Source: Casuarius casuarius (taxonomy: Eukaryota > Chordata > Aves > Casuariiformes > Casuariidae). From it: a stretch of 64,000 nt of DNA. The notes beneath the pieces are model-generated. The model was not told the DNA's origin. It ran no database searches and saw only the letters and a program-made list of their open reading frames with translations. The position numbers and the translations under genes are program-made. The stretch spans positions 2,346,560 through 2,410,559 of the forward strand of contig PTFA01000050.1 of the NCBI GenBank assembly GCA_003342895.1, written 5' to 3'. The stretch's first letter is position 1; every line of letters begins with the position of its first letter. This document shows positions 52,501 to 64,000 of the stretch, piece by piece.

Positions 52501-54960
52501 TGGTACATGGACCCCCAAATATCCAATATATCTTTCATATCTATAGCATTTATGATCTGATATTTGAAAATAAACCTTCCCTAAATATTTTTTAAAGTTG
52601 TTCTGACCCTATCTGCAGTCTCCTTTCGTTGTGTTTAGTGCTCTTCAGCTCAACAGCAAAGTTCTGGCTGGTTCCAACAGGGTGAGGATGATGCTCAGCA
52701 AGTTTTTCAGAGGGAAGCTTTTCTCTGGTTAGTAGAACATTAGTCTCAGCTATAAGAACCAGGATTTATTTCTCACTCCCCATCAACCTCAGAACAAGAC
52801 CAAAAAGGATTTAGGTCCATCAGAATACTACTTTATTGCACAGAAGCTCTAGAGAAGAGAAACACGTGCAGAACAACAAGGCAAACGCTTGGTGTTCTAG
52901 AAGTTGCATCTTGTCCATTTATACCTTAAACACAAATTCCTCCAGAAAAATCAATACCCTTGCATCTGGCAAAGGAGGGTGCTTTGAGCAATTTGGAGCA
53001 GAGAGACCATTATGGCTTTCAGCTCATTATATAAAATAAAACATATTTTTTAAATTTATAAATAAACTTAATATGCTCAGAGAAGAGAGCAAATTATTAA
53101 ATATTGAGAACAGATGGGGAAACGTCAGACCATGGCTACTTGTATTTCCTGCATTTTACAGCTGGTTTGCAAGTATGAAGCATGCAAAGCTTTAAGCCAA
53201 CTCAGATCAAGTGATCACAGTGGACCAAATCCTGTGTCCTTCATGCAGACTAAATTCTTTCTGCCTTTGATTCAAATGGCGGTTTAGCTGAAAGCTACAC
53301 CTTCTTGAGCTAAGTGCTTTGTCTTAGGACTGATCTTAAAACCTGTTTAAGATGGTTCAGGAACTAACCCAAGTTTACTAACTCCCCCTGATCCTTTGCC
53401 TTCTCCTCTCCATCGAGGACAGTGAAGGACTGTCCAAACCATTCCTAACCTCACCTACAATCCCTCATCTTTCCCTCGAGGAACTAGTATTTACAGCAGG
53501 TCCCTTCCTCTTCCCCTTCAGCCTCTGATGTACCTTAACCTCTTCAGCATTTTCAACCTTAGAAAATATGAAAGGCATCTTTATTTCCTTGGAGAAGAAA
53601 AACAGGAGCTGTTTAGTACTAGGAGTATTTTCTCCTTGTTTAGGCTGTTGTAAACACAGTCCCTGTAGAAACAAAAACAAAAACAAACCAAAAACCTCCC
53701 CAAGAACAAACTGCTGGTGTCATTACATTTAAAACAAAAAATCGAGTTGATAGATGCAGCCNAACACTGTGAGAGAGCTCCTTTTAACCTGAAACTCTGC
53801 CTGTGGGCCACATCAGCCTAAGAGCTCTTTGATAGAAGATAGGAACTAATGCTAGGGGCGGATCCAGAACTGCACACAGGTACCTGCTGATTTGCCAACT
53901 NGTGGGTTTTGAAAGTCTCCTAGCCTGCTCCTGGCACCTCCTGTCAGTCACTGACAGGAAGATCTTCTTCTGTAAAGGGCGATTTGCACAGCGGGGGACC
54001 TGCAAAGCAGCTGCCGCAGGTACAGTAAAGAAAATATAAGAAGGAAATCATGTAAAAATGAGATGAAAGAAAGGAACAAGAGAGGGAGGGGAGAAATTTG
54101 CTCTCATAAAAAATGGGGCATGGAGCAACGGGGGCAGAAAAGAAGAAAGATATGGAAATGTAAAAATCTCAGAGTGGCCTGGATGTAGCTGGTGAAAGAT
54201 GTCAAATGCCACAGAGCAAAGAAAGGTCTGATCACACACAGGAGGTCCTGACGTGCCTAAAAGCATCCTAGCTGTGCGGGAATGAGCTACCTCTGTGTCC
54301 TGCTTCCTGGCCAGCTTGGGCCGTAGCAGACCATCCTCTGACTTCTCACGGCTACAGCGTATGGCTGGTGCTCTTGGCAAGGCGGCAGAGCCCTGGGCGC
54401 TGCAGTCTCGCCTGCTTACAACGCCGCAGGGCTTTCTATGGCGAGGAGAGGGACCATCTGCACGTCTGCTGCATTCCCCTCAGAGGCAGGGCTGAATTAT
54501 TTAAAGGTACAAAAGGGATTACATTAGCTTCAGTTTGTCACAAACGGGAAGGAGAAAACAAAGTAGGACATTCAGTCTTTATAAGCTGCAAATCTAAAAC
54601 CGCACAGAGNATTAGTTTAGGTTTTCGGCTTTATAGAGCAATATTAGAAGTTTGGCCAGAACATGGCCATCTCTTCCATTCCCAAACCTATTTATTTTTC
54701 CCTAACTAGCTATCAATTTCTCCAGTATTTATATCCCTTTCCTGCCTCTGTCCCCCGCTTCCCTAGATCTGCCAGCACAAAGAAGTCTCACCACAAGGAA
54801 AATGAAACCTGAAAAATCCATCCTAACAAAGTCTGCATGAAACATTGCTTCTTTCAAAGGTTTTAAAGATAGAAAAAGGTGCCTTTGTCATGCCAATGTA
54901 AGCAGAAGATGAACAGAGTAAATCAAATAATAAAAAAATACACACGGAGATAAACAGCTG
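49550..54960. other. Intergenic DNA, no gene seen
   Basis: No exon with conserved motif or paired splice signals was recognised. The part 53800-54500 is somewhat GC-richer but not a CpG island. Isolated N bases occur through the interval. Confidence 0.5.
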
Positions 54961-54974
54961 AGTAACCACACATT

Positions 54975-54993
54975 AAAAAAAAAAAAAAAAAAA
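54975..54993. repeat. Poly-A run (19 A)
   Basis: An uninterrupted A run. It might mark the tail of an old retroposed copy on the plus strand, but the bases to its left show no recognisable source gene. Confidence 0.85.
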
Positions 54994-54999
54994 GTGAAT

Positions 55000-57900
55000 T
55001 AAGACCATTCAGTCTACAGGGTTGTAAAAGGTTTTCCTGCTCCGGCTAGCTGAGACGCTTGTAGCTATGACTTGCAGGGTGCCTGGGAATTTAATCAAAG
55101 CACATTTTCTGTGGATGAAGTAGTCTCTCACCAGCTCCAGGGAAAGCAGGTGCTGGCGTGTGAGCTCTGCGGTATGCTCGGACGGACGGTTAGACAACAC
55201 AGCCTAACTTTGCGCTTGAGATAATTATGTTCTGCAGTGATGAAGAAGATGAGTTAGATGACGACCTTGAGTAATGCCTCTGCAGGGGGAAGGTCCTCAG
55301 AAGAGGCGACCGAAAGGCACGCCAGTCTGCTACAACAAGGAGCTCACCGAGAAGGGGGATGAAACGGCAGTTGCACACCTCTCAGTCACAGCTACCTCTC
55401 CCTGCCTGAATAAGCACTCAAGATTGTTTTTAATTCCATCTGCTGAGTGAAAAAAGTACTGCTTGCCTCCCTCCTGAAAACCACTAGAAATATAATTAAA
55501 TATGAGAACAACTTGTATCCAAAAGCATGACTCTAAGGAGAAGCTGAAGGCAAAGCAGCTCTTCAAGTCTAACAATGCATCGATCTTGCTATATTGAAGA
55601 CCTAGGGCCAGCCATGACATTTACATCTGCAAAATCCAAAATTCTGGCCCAGTTCAGACCCCCATGAACCATGAAAAATGAGCAAACCAGAAGCTAAATG
55701 AAAAAGCTAGTAAGTTACAGGTGAAGCTGGATATTTTTCTGGGTAGTAGAGGAAAAACTTCACTGATACAAAGCTTAAGGAAAATAACAATATCAATATT
55801 TTTACGAAATTCTGGGTAGAACTATATCTGAGAGTCTTATGTCCTGTATAATATCCTGTCTTTGTGTTTGAGACTACAATTTCTACTGTCACACAAGACA
55901 ACATAATTTCCTTTTAGTTTGGGAAATGTAGCTTGACTGACAATTTTGACCACAAGTGCAAAGACAAGGCATGTCCAAGCTGTCAAAAGCTCTTATAGAA
56001 AGGAATCAGAAACAGATACACCTATTTGCACCTCCTATTTGCATTTATTTTGCAGTAAACAAGTGACTGTAAAAGACACACAGATTCTAATATGGGCCAT
56101 TCTGAGCTATTGGACTATCTGTTAGTAGGGAAAGGCGTGCTGGAACTGAAGTGCTTCTTTAAAATAGGGTTGATTGCTGAGCTCTACGAAATGCCTTAAA
56201 CTTAAGCATTTAAAACTGACTTAGAGGGAAACAAGAAATAAAACAGAAATAGAACACAGCATTTGTCACTGGTTGTTGTCGTGACAAAAAAGAAAGAAAA
56301 AGAACAGGCACTCTATGAGAAAGAAGGTGGTTCCACACCGGTACAAGGTACCCTCTCCCTCCCCTCCGAAGAGTGGGATTACTCTAAAGCAGGAGTTTCA
56401 GTGCTGCCAGATGCATGTTTTCACCAGGGCCAAGAGAGCCTGGCTGCCTACATGTCAAACCNACTCAGCTCTGTGGGTTTAAAAAAGTGCTCCTGGAAGG
56501 GAGCCTTCTGCATTCCTCAGAGAAGCAGAGCCCTTCCACATCTCCAGCACCGCCAGAGGTGCAAGCTGGCACGGTGAACCCGCTTATTGCCAGGGCTGTG
56601 CACCAGAAGGTATGCNCGGCAGTTCCCTGGGCCGGCATCACTGGGTACCTCACGGCAGTGCGGATCAGCCACTCAGGAACAAAACATGCTGGTAAGGTAC
56701 CGGATAGAAAAAGAGCAGGAAAAAAAGGGATGCTCGTGCTGGAAACATCCACAAGAAGAGCCTCATCTTTGAAAAAGGGAGAGAGGGAAGATCTGAAACA
56801 CACTTGCATTTCTTCATTGGCCTGTTCTTCACCCAGGTCCCAACTGACTCTGTATGTAGGGGGTGCAACAAAGTGAGGTGCTTTGTGTCCTAAAACCAAA
56901 ATAATCTTTGTATCAGAATAGCGCTCATAGACTTCCCTTGCTGATAACGCCTCTTTGCAAGGGGAATTGACCTTCCCAAGGATAAAATATAGCAGAGGGG
57001 GGACAAAGGATGTTGACTAGTTTCAGGCTAGATCCTCAACTGCTGTACGTTGACCTAGAGCTACTGATTAAATCGTTTGCAGCTCTTTCTATCACTGAAT
57101 AAGAGAAACATTTGAGGAGATTGAGGTTAGCCACTAGAACAGCAGTAGTTAGCCCATAAAATCAATGAAGAATTTAATTAAAATAAGCAGTTTTGTTTTG
57201 GACTGAGAGGAGGAAAGGTCCATAGAAGCCTGTAAAATGGAAAACCTTAAAGAATAGAATTCTCAGTTANTCCTCTAGAATTGGGCACCTTCTTTCATCA
57301 CTATTTCCATTCCTTCCTTCCCTAACTCCTGGGAACAATTATGAGACATTATAAAACATCTGTACTTATCAGAATCATAGAAAATATATTTCTGATCTTT
57401 GTTTCACACAGTTTAGCCATGGACAGAAATGTCATGTCAGCTTTTCAGCTCTGANAAATCTGCCTTCAAAGATAGGCATTTTTTGCCAAAATGCCTACGT
57501 GGCTTGGAGAAGATTTCCAGAAAATATGAAACCCTTTTTGCTCCACTTTGCCGATTACATGAATCCCCCTGTCCTTTCCTCATCTAAGTCAGAAAGGTAC
57601 AAGTAACTAAGCATAGCTTACAGTTTTAATATGAACGATGATTTAGCCAAAATTTCTTTTTCCATAGTTTAAGTGTCAGCACAGATTATGAAATGCACAA
57701 GACCCTCTGCAGAGCCCATTTGTCTCCAGGGGCAACTCAGACTTATCCTCAGGTGTTTCAGTTTTACACTCTTNTACATTGGCATGAATCAGTATTGCAG
57801 CAATAGCAGAACCAAAGCTTCCTTTCTTACCAGCATATAAACTTATGCACCAGTACAGATAAAATGCTGCAGAAAGCATTTTCTAAAGATGTTTTGCATT

Positions 57901-58030
57901 AGACTTTTTGCTACTGGCAGCCATCGTGCTGGAAGGCCATGTTATGGAGAAGATCATCGTAGCNGGTGCCTTGGTACCATTGCTAAATTCATGCCTGCTT
58001 CCCATCTTCTTCCAGGCATTTGCATGAGAT
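55000..58030. other. Intergenic DNA, no gene supported
   Basis: A short acidic frame with a splice-acceptor-like start is present near 55227-55274 (see findings) but is too short to annotate as a gene. The rest shows only chance-like open frames and isolated N bases. Confidence 0.45.
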
Positions 58031-58035
58031 TATGT

Positions 58036-58105
58036 GTGAAATCCTGGACCCCTTAAGTCAATGGCAAAATTCCCACTGACTTCAATGGGGCCAGGATTTC
58101 TCCCT
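58036..58105. repeat. Palindromic ancient sauropsid repeat
   Basis: An imperfect inverted repeat: the left arm AAATCCTGGACCCCTTAAG and the right arm GACTTCAATGGGGCCAGG, continuing ATTT, are complementary with a few mismatches around a GGCAAAATTCCC centre. Weathered copies of this pattern are dispersed through bird, turtle and crocodile DNA as far as I recall. Further decayed copies seem to lie at 28015, 31770 and 33950. Confidence 0.6.
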
Positions 58106-58324
58106 NTGAATGTCTGAATGAAGTCCCTTGATTTCATTCCAGGCTACAAAGTGCTTGGAACACAGTAGTTNTCTGCTAATTAACAAATGCGTGACAATGG
58201 TGAACCTCCCTGGAACAAGGCTTCTGTAGTCTTCTATCCTTAATTCTGTCCTTAAGATGGTGGCCAAATTGTAAGGTATTAAACCTCCAGTACTTTGAGC
58301 TCAGATAGTATTAGCACTTCCAAT

Positions 58325-58400
58325 GGATAGCCTACAGGACTACTCATGCTTAAAAATTAAATGTAAGCTTAAATGATGAAATGTTAGGATCATGTTATCT
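58325..58400. repeat. Ancient dispersed repeat fragment
   Basis: ACTACTCATGCTTAAAAATT and TAAGCTTAAATGATGAAATG resemble the gcttaaagttaag-type repeat also seen at 25480-25660 and 61700-61800. It may be the continuation of the same element as the palindrome at 58036. Confidence 0.4.
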
Positions 58401-61400
58401 AGAATAGTTGTTTCATTAGGGTGTATTTGATAGCTTTCTACTGAAAGAATTGAAAATACTGTTGCTGTGAATAAGCTCTACTATAAATTAACAGAAATCA
58501 ATAAAAATAATGAGGGAAGCAACCTTTGTGTTATAATTTATCATTCAACTGCTACAAGAATTTAAAAAAGAGCTGAATAAGCCTGAACAGGCACTTGAAA
58601 AATAGACCAGCATGAAAGCAGACACAAGGGACAGAAAAGCAGAAAAAACACAGGAAGCCACTCAGAGAGGAACCGTATCGGAAGACCCCCTACCAAGTTT
58701 CAATAAACGCGTACAAGTCCAACTCAAGATTACAAATGGTGTCACAGACTGTGAAGGGCCCGGTCCCTTTGTATACAAAAATCCATGGCCATGGAGATCC
58801 ACGTTTCTTTCACAAGCCTTTTGAGAAATGTGACTGTGCGGCATCTCATCTGAGCCACCCAGCCAGGGAGCATTAGCTCTCTCCAATGCCACACTACGTG
58901 GAAGAGTGAGATATCACAATTTACGACTTCTGCTCTCGCCTCTCTGCAGTTATGCTAAACCTCACATTGAAAATCACAAAGTAAATGTTAAAACAAGTAT
59001 TTGTAAGACTTTCTTCCTCTGCTCCTTGTTAGGCTATGTGGATTAAAAATTCTTTCAAGCAGACACTGTTTATTTTTAATGATTTGTCCAGAGCCCATAA
59101 CGACATGGCTCTGGGAACTTCGAGGCTGCTGCTCCTATTAACCAAATAGATGTACTACTGTTGAATATTGTAAATGTGATTTTAGGCCAAAATCTATGAC
59201 TGCACAGGCCAAAAAAGAAGAAAGATGGCTTATTTTGCCTTTTCTCCTTATCAGGTCAAAGTATGAGGACGCATACACTAGAAAAGAAGCATTTTCAAAG
59301 AATGCTCGTGTACAGAGCTCAATTATCCAAAGCAGTGATGCAAGGACTCCANTCAAAACTCAGCAGTGTAGAGAAAAGTCATAATGGAAAATCACTACCC
59401 CTGAACCTCTGTCAGAGCAGGGCTCCCCCAGGTGCTTGCATGCATCTCTCTCTCTCCCACCGTACATGTTCACCAGGGCACGGGCTGCACCAACATGCTG
59501 CCATCCACTCTACAAGCGAGACATGTAGGACTGCTCTCAAAAACTCTACCATCTGCTTTGAGGCTTTTAGTATCCTGTAGTTTTAGATAATTTCAGTTTT
59601 GAAATAAAAATGCAGTCTGAAAGCACAGAAAAGGACCAGAACACAACAGGTACCTTAAGTGCCCCACTGTGCCACTGTTCAACACTGTGCAGTCAGTCAC
59701 CACACTACTGCACAGCATGCCACAACTTGACAGTCATATAGTATCCTCTGGGTCTCCCTTNGTATCACTGACCACAGAAAAGGATGGAAAGAATTTGATG
59801 CATCTTCCCCCACTATGCAATACTGGCTTGGATGTCAAAAACACAGTCTGGCCCTGATTGCTAAAGACATTCCAAAAAACAGAGAAATGTCTGTACAGGA
59901 CGATAGCAGTTTCTTTGACATAGTGTTGCCATCTCCAGATTAATACTGATTATATAACAGTTGATTAATTTAAAGCTTCAGTTCCTTGCTTGATCTGTGT
60001 CAGCAGTCAGTGAAAAAAATAGATAAGGAAAAGGATCCATCTATATCCCTCACGCTTTCAAGGCAGAACATAAACTCCAGAAGAAAGTAATGAGGAGTCC
60101 AAAATGGCTCTTCCGGATATCATGATTTAAAACATTCTGATTTCTGGGACCTACCTATTTTTGAATGCTTGGGGTTACTAACATTTTAAATTCACTCAGA
60201 GACCTTTAGTAATACACACAAGATGTCATTAGGTGCTATGACTTATGAGTGGCTGTAACAACAGCTGTTAAAGTAGAATNTCTAGTATACCAATAGCCGT
60301 GCAAAAGCAAAATTGCGTACGTGTACATTTCATACAAAGGGAAGAGCAATCCCTTCAAGCAATGTTAAAACTAAATTTTCAGGCAGGTTGTACGTTTGCA
60401 ACTTATGAATGCATCTGAGAAGAGAACACTAATGCTTCTACAGGAAATACATTTACTGTACAAATTCATTGCCTGGAGAAAACCAGCATTTGAAAACGCA
60501 GGCGTTTGTAAGTAACTGTCCATTTGCCCATTTAGAAGGATGAAGGCTGAAATACATGAGAAAATGTCTTTGTAAGACTTGTACTGAATTTGGCAGCAGA
60601 AGAAAGGGTTAATATCCTTAACTTTTACTATATACTGCAGAAAATAGTCCTGAACCCTAGGAAGACACAGGTAACATCTTCAGGACAATTCCCAGCTCTA
60701 GATTTAACAAGGTGTATCTGTGATACTCTACTTAAGAGAGAGATTTTCCTTCATTGCTGTATCAGTTAAAAAGNCAAAACAAGACTCATTAACATGTGGG
60801 GCATTTTGCCTTTGTAAGAATCAAAGTCAGCATAAATCTGAAGAAGACAAAACGCCCCAAATGCTGATCAATCTGTTTTCAGTTCTTCTCTGATGCAAAA
60901 ATAAGGTTAAAATATGTTATAATCGCATTTCTGTTTGGCAGGCTGCCAGGAAATACAAATATCATGATTAGCTCTACCTGTCTGCACAGATCTTTTTCTA
61001 CAAAGTTTAGCAACATCTGTAGCTGAAAGACTTTGAAACTGGCCATAAAGACTTTGCAGTAACGTTTGTCTAAAACTCTCAGTGACACTCTCCTCTGTAT
61101 GGTGCTGGGTTCAGATCATAGGTCAGGATGATCTGAATGACCAATATTGTGNTTAGTATATTTACAGCATATTTCACAGAAAACATGGAGATTCTTTATT
61201 AAACATCCAATTTCTATATGTGACTANGCCAAGATATGTCAAAGTAAAAAACTAAGGGGTTAAAACATTTGTGGATGTTTTGCATGACAGAGGAAAGAGA
61301 TATTTGTTCAGTGAGTTCTAAGATGTTTCAAGACTGTCTCAAAATCTACCCTCAGGATGAAAAAAAATATAAAATTGAGTTATTTTTAGTTAAGAAAAAC

Positions 61401-61694
61401 AGAACAGATATGTCCTCATTGCTGTCTTTACTGCTAGCCTNGGAAAGAAGATGAGGCAATAAATTCAGCATTAACCTCAACTGCATCTGTCTCTTCTAAC
61501 TNCAAAAGCTTTGTCTCTGGCTGTTTAAGACTAATAGATAGAGTCAGATTATGACGTCCTCCTGAACAATACCACCAAAATAACAGGATGTTATTGGGAG
61601 CATGGATTAATATGCTGCGTAAGAGAAAATATTTCTCACTTTTTCAAAGCACTAGGAATGAAGGGTTTGTGAGAAATGGTCCTTTAACCTCTCA

Positions 61695-61805
61695 GTGCTA
61701 ATGTACCAATCCAGCAANGACTGAGCTTGTACTAAACTTAAGGGAATATTCATGTGCTGAAAATTAAGCAGATGCTTAGCATTTTCCTGCATCAGGACAT
61801 CTGCC
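61695..61805. repeat. Ancient dispersed repeat fragment
   Basis: TACCAATCCAGCAA, then CATGTGCTGAAAATTAAGCA, GATGCTTAGCATTTTCCTGC and ATCAGGACATCTG have the form of the same family as at 25480 and 58325, here with an internal inverted layout. It contains one N base. Confidence 0.45.
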
Positions 61806-62159
61806 CATTTTTATGTCCTTCTCAGTTCATAGCTTATTTTGAGGTTGCTGTTCAAAACTTTCCCAGATCTGCTGATGCTCACNAATGGATGCTAGAAGAT
61901 GCAAAGATATTTAACATTTTTTGTAACTTTAGTTACTTTTGTTACTTTNTTTTTTCCATAAATGAAGAAACCATAAACTGCTTTTGACTGTATTTGTATC
62001 TCATTGCCTATAAATTTGCAATCCCTTGAGGAACAGATGTAGGATTCGCTCAGGATCCTGGACAATTCCTCCTCTTTTCACAGTCCNGACTACGAGGTAG
62101 TGCCACATTTCCCTTCATTTTCTAAATCCTACTACAGCAATTTGAGAAGTATGCTGATC

Positions 62160-62310
62160 CAAGAACAGGAAATGCAGACAAAATGTTTGGACTCTGGGCC
62201 TAGCTCTGCAGCTAACTCTGAAACCTCATACTACTTCTTCAAAGTACTGTTCCCATGTACAAAATCAAGCAAACATTAAAGTGCTTTCAGTGTCAGGTTT
62301 TCCACGTCCC
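62160..62310 (+). repeat. Possible MIR-like fragment
   Basis: GGACTCTGGGCCTAGCTCTG, CAGCTAACTCTGAAACCTCA and a later ACAAAATCAAGCAAACATTAAAG... segment loosely follow MIR order. Low certainty. Confidence 0.25.
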
Positions 62311-63082
62311 TTTAACAGTCTACAAAATNTTTTCAATAAGCTACACCAAAGTAATGCAGAAATTTTTGGAGGATTAATTAATTTCTAAGAGCACTGAGGA
62401 CCTCGAAGAACAGGCACTAGTGAGCCCCACAGATCTGTAGAAGTCTCAGTAGATTTCATTACTGGTAAAATCTCAGACCAGACAGAGATAATCTTACTTG
62501 GCTTTCAGCATCCAGCCATTAGAGGTGAGTGCTGATAACACTGCTCTGACTGAGCTTTTGTCTTGTAGAAAGGACATTTAACAGCACACACTGTATCAAG
62601 CCTCACATTAAAAAATGGAGCAATTCATTTCAATCAGAATTATTGCTATAAGCACCATAAGTGTAATTAATAACTTCTAGTATGCCTTGTCTCATAAGAG
62701 TTTTCACCATTAAGGATCATTAGGAATTATATCATTCTGAAGAGAATGCTACATCACAAATTCCTTGAGCTAAATTCTACTTTAAGGATTTTCCACCATA
62801 AGAAAGTCAGATGTAAAATATTTATTACAATGTTTTAAAATACCAAGACGTGTTAAAATGAATGGTGCTATTTATCTCAGTATGGCAAATACCTTTAAAA
62901 AGGTTTTATGTTGCTGAGAGCCAGCTTTCTGAAGCTGACAAACGAGCAGGTAGACACACTTCTACTTTGGAAAATGGTACTGCCAATTTTTCCTGTGCAA
63001 ACAATGGTTCTATTTTTCACCTCTTACAGAAACACCAGTTTCCTTCCAATTCTTATTTATTATCTATATTGTGACACTGCCA

Positions 63083-63104
63083 GCTGCCACCCAAGGGTGG
63101 CAGC
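63083..63104. repeat. Perfect inverted repeat GCTGCCACCC-AA-GGGTGGCAGC
   Basis: Two 10-base complementary arms flank AA, at the left edge of a locally GC- and CpG-richer stretch (63080-63260). It can form a short hairpin in single-stranded DNA or RNA. Confidence 0.9.
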
Positions 63105-64000
63105 GTATTTTCCTATCCTGAGAGGTTATAACTGGGGGAAACGCCATGGGTGCGGGGAGACCACGGGACAGGGTGCTTGCTCTCGGGGCGACGTGCCATT
63201 TGCTCTCCCCATCCGCTGTCCTTGACCAGCGTCACCGCCTGCCTAGCAATGGCCACACCGCGTTAGCGTAAGACTGCAGAATGCAATTAAATTCTCTGCC
63301 GTCGTGTCAATTTACACGTACGGATTCTCAGGTGACCTGTGCAAAGCTTTTTCCGTGGATATAGTCAAGGAACATATAGTACTTTCGCTAAACAAACTGT
63401 AAAATTAATATCTTAGGAAGTCAGTGCCAGCTGAAACCAGTGGAAATTGTATTCACCACAGAGGACTTTTCCAGTGGGAAGAGCTCGAGCTGCCTGTGTG
63501 AGATTTTCTGAGTTTGCTATGACACTAGGTGGCAGTAGCTGTTTTAGCAGCCTTTTTTTTTTTTTTTTTAATTTTGGTCCATAAATAGAAGTGAGAACGC
63601 ACACGTAGTAAAATCAGTGCCGATTCCACTGCCAGCTGACGAGGTGGGGAAACGTACAGAGACACAACGCTAGACAGCAACATCTAGCTTGAGAACCAAG
63701 AGCAAGATACAGGCAAAGCCAGAGCGATAGCTGGTCCCAAAATCTTGCTAAGAAGTCTCTGGGAAGGACAACAAAGCCTGCTAAGGAGTCAGGCAGCCTG
63801 TCATGGGAAGGTTTCTTCTAAGGCATTCCCAGAAGTAGACTTGCCATTTCTTTCCCTTCTAAGGCCAGTTACTACATTATCAAAAGATTATGGGCTCCTT
63901 TCTCACATGTGAGAAAAATGCTGAAAGTTCACCTTTTCTCCTTTCCTCATTTGGAGATAAGTTATCTTAGGACATGAGGAGGTATGTACATTAATCCTGA
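63105..64000. other. Unassigned right end of window
   Basis: A locally CpG-richer stretch to about 63260, then AT-rich sequence with a 17-base T run (63553-63569). No coding exon was recognised. Confidence 0.5.

Larger units (their letters stand above)
58410..63060. other. Intergenic DNA, no gene seen
   Basis: AT-rich with many isolated N bases (for example 59352, 59761, 60280, 60773, 61153, 61227, 61441, 61502). No exon recognised; the expected neighbour NKD1 is not visible. Confidence 0.5.

Noticed and set aside
54048..54709. Frames of 110-113 codons on both strands, considered as NKD1 exons
   Set aside because: No EF-hand, no His-rich tail, and several N bases; no credible splice sites.

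Overview
The window is vertebrate nuclear DNA, most likely from a bird or another sauropsid. Genes are split into small exons with GT-AG introns, there is a GC-rich CpG-island promoter, and no operon-like or bacterial gene arrangement is present. A bird is favoured because introns are compact, recent SINE/LINE insertions are scarce, only weathered ancient repeats are seen, and CYLD and SNX20 lie directly side by side. The species cannot be read from the sequence.

Left part (1-19.6 kb, minus strand): the 5' two thirds or more of CYLD, a K63/M1-specific ubiquitin hydrolase that dampens NF-kB signalling. Thirteen coding exons, joined in a consistent phase, give 781 codons plus one base. They cover three CAP-Gly domains, the TRAF2-binding region and the start of the USP domain with the catalytic cysteine. 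The gene runs off the left edge, so the catalytic histidine and the C-terminus are outside the window. A non-coding first exon lies in a CpG island at about 19.26-20.43 kb that carries five CCAAT boxes and GC boxes.

Middle part (20.4-33.5 kb, plus strand): a 5.5 kb spacer, then SNX20, a PX-domain sorting nexin of leukocytes. It has a probable non-coding first exon near 26.2 kb and three coding exons giving 328 codons. In mammals NOD2 sits between CYLD and SNX20. No NOD2-like coding sequence is visible here, which fits its reported absence from chicken.

Right part (33.5-64 kb): no gene could be supported. It holds AT-rich intergenic DNA, microsatellites, and fragments that look like ancient MIR/CR1-type and palindromic sauropsid repeats. 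From 46.6 kb onward there are about 30 isolated single N bases. By synteny the next gene should be NKD1, on the minus strand and beyond the right edge; no NKD1 exon was recognised.

CYLD and SNX20 are head to head but do not share one promoter: about 6 kb separates the CpG island from the putative SNX20 first exon. No novel system such as a mobile defence cassette or CRISPR array is present. The points of most interest are the NOD2-less junction, the repeated intron position in the three CAP-Gly domains, and several inverted-repeat structures in the non-coding DNA.
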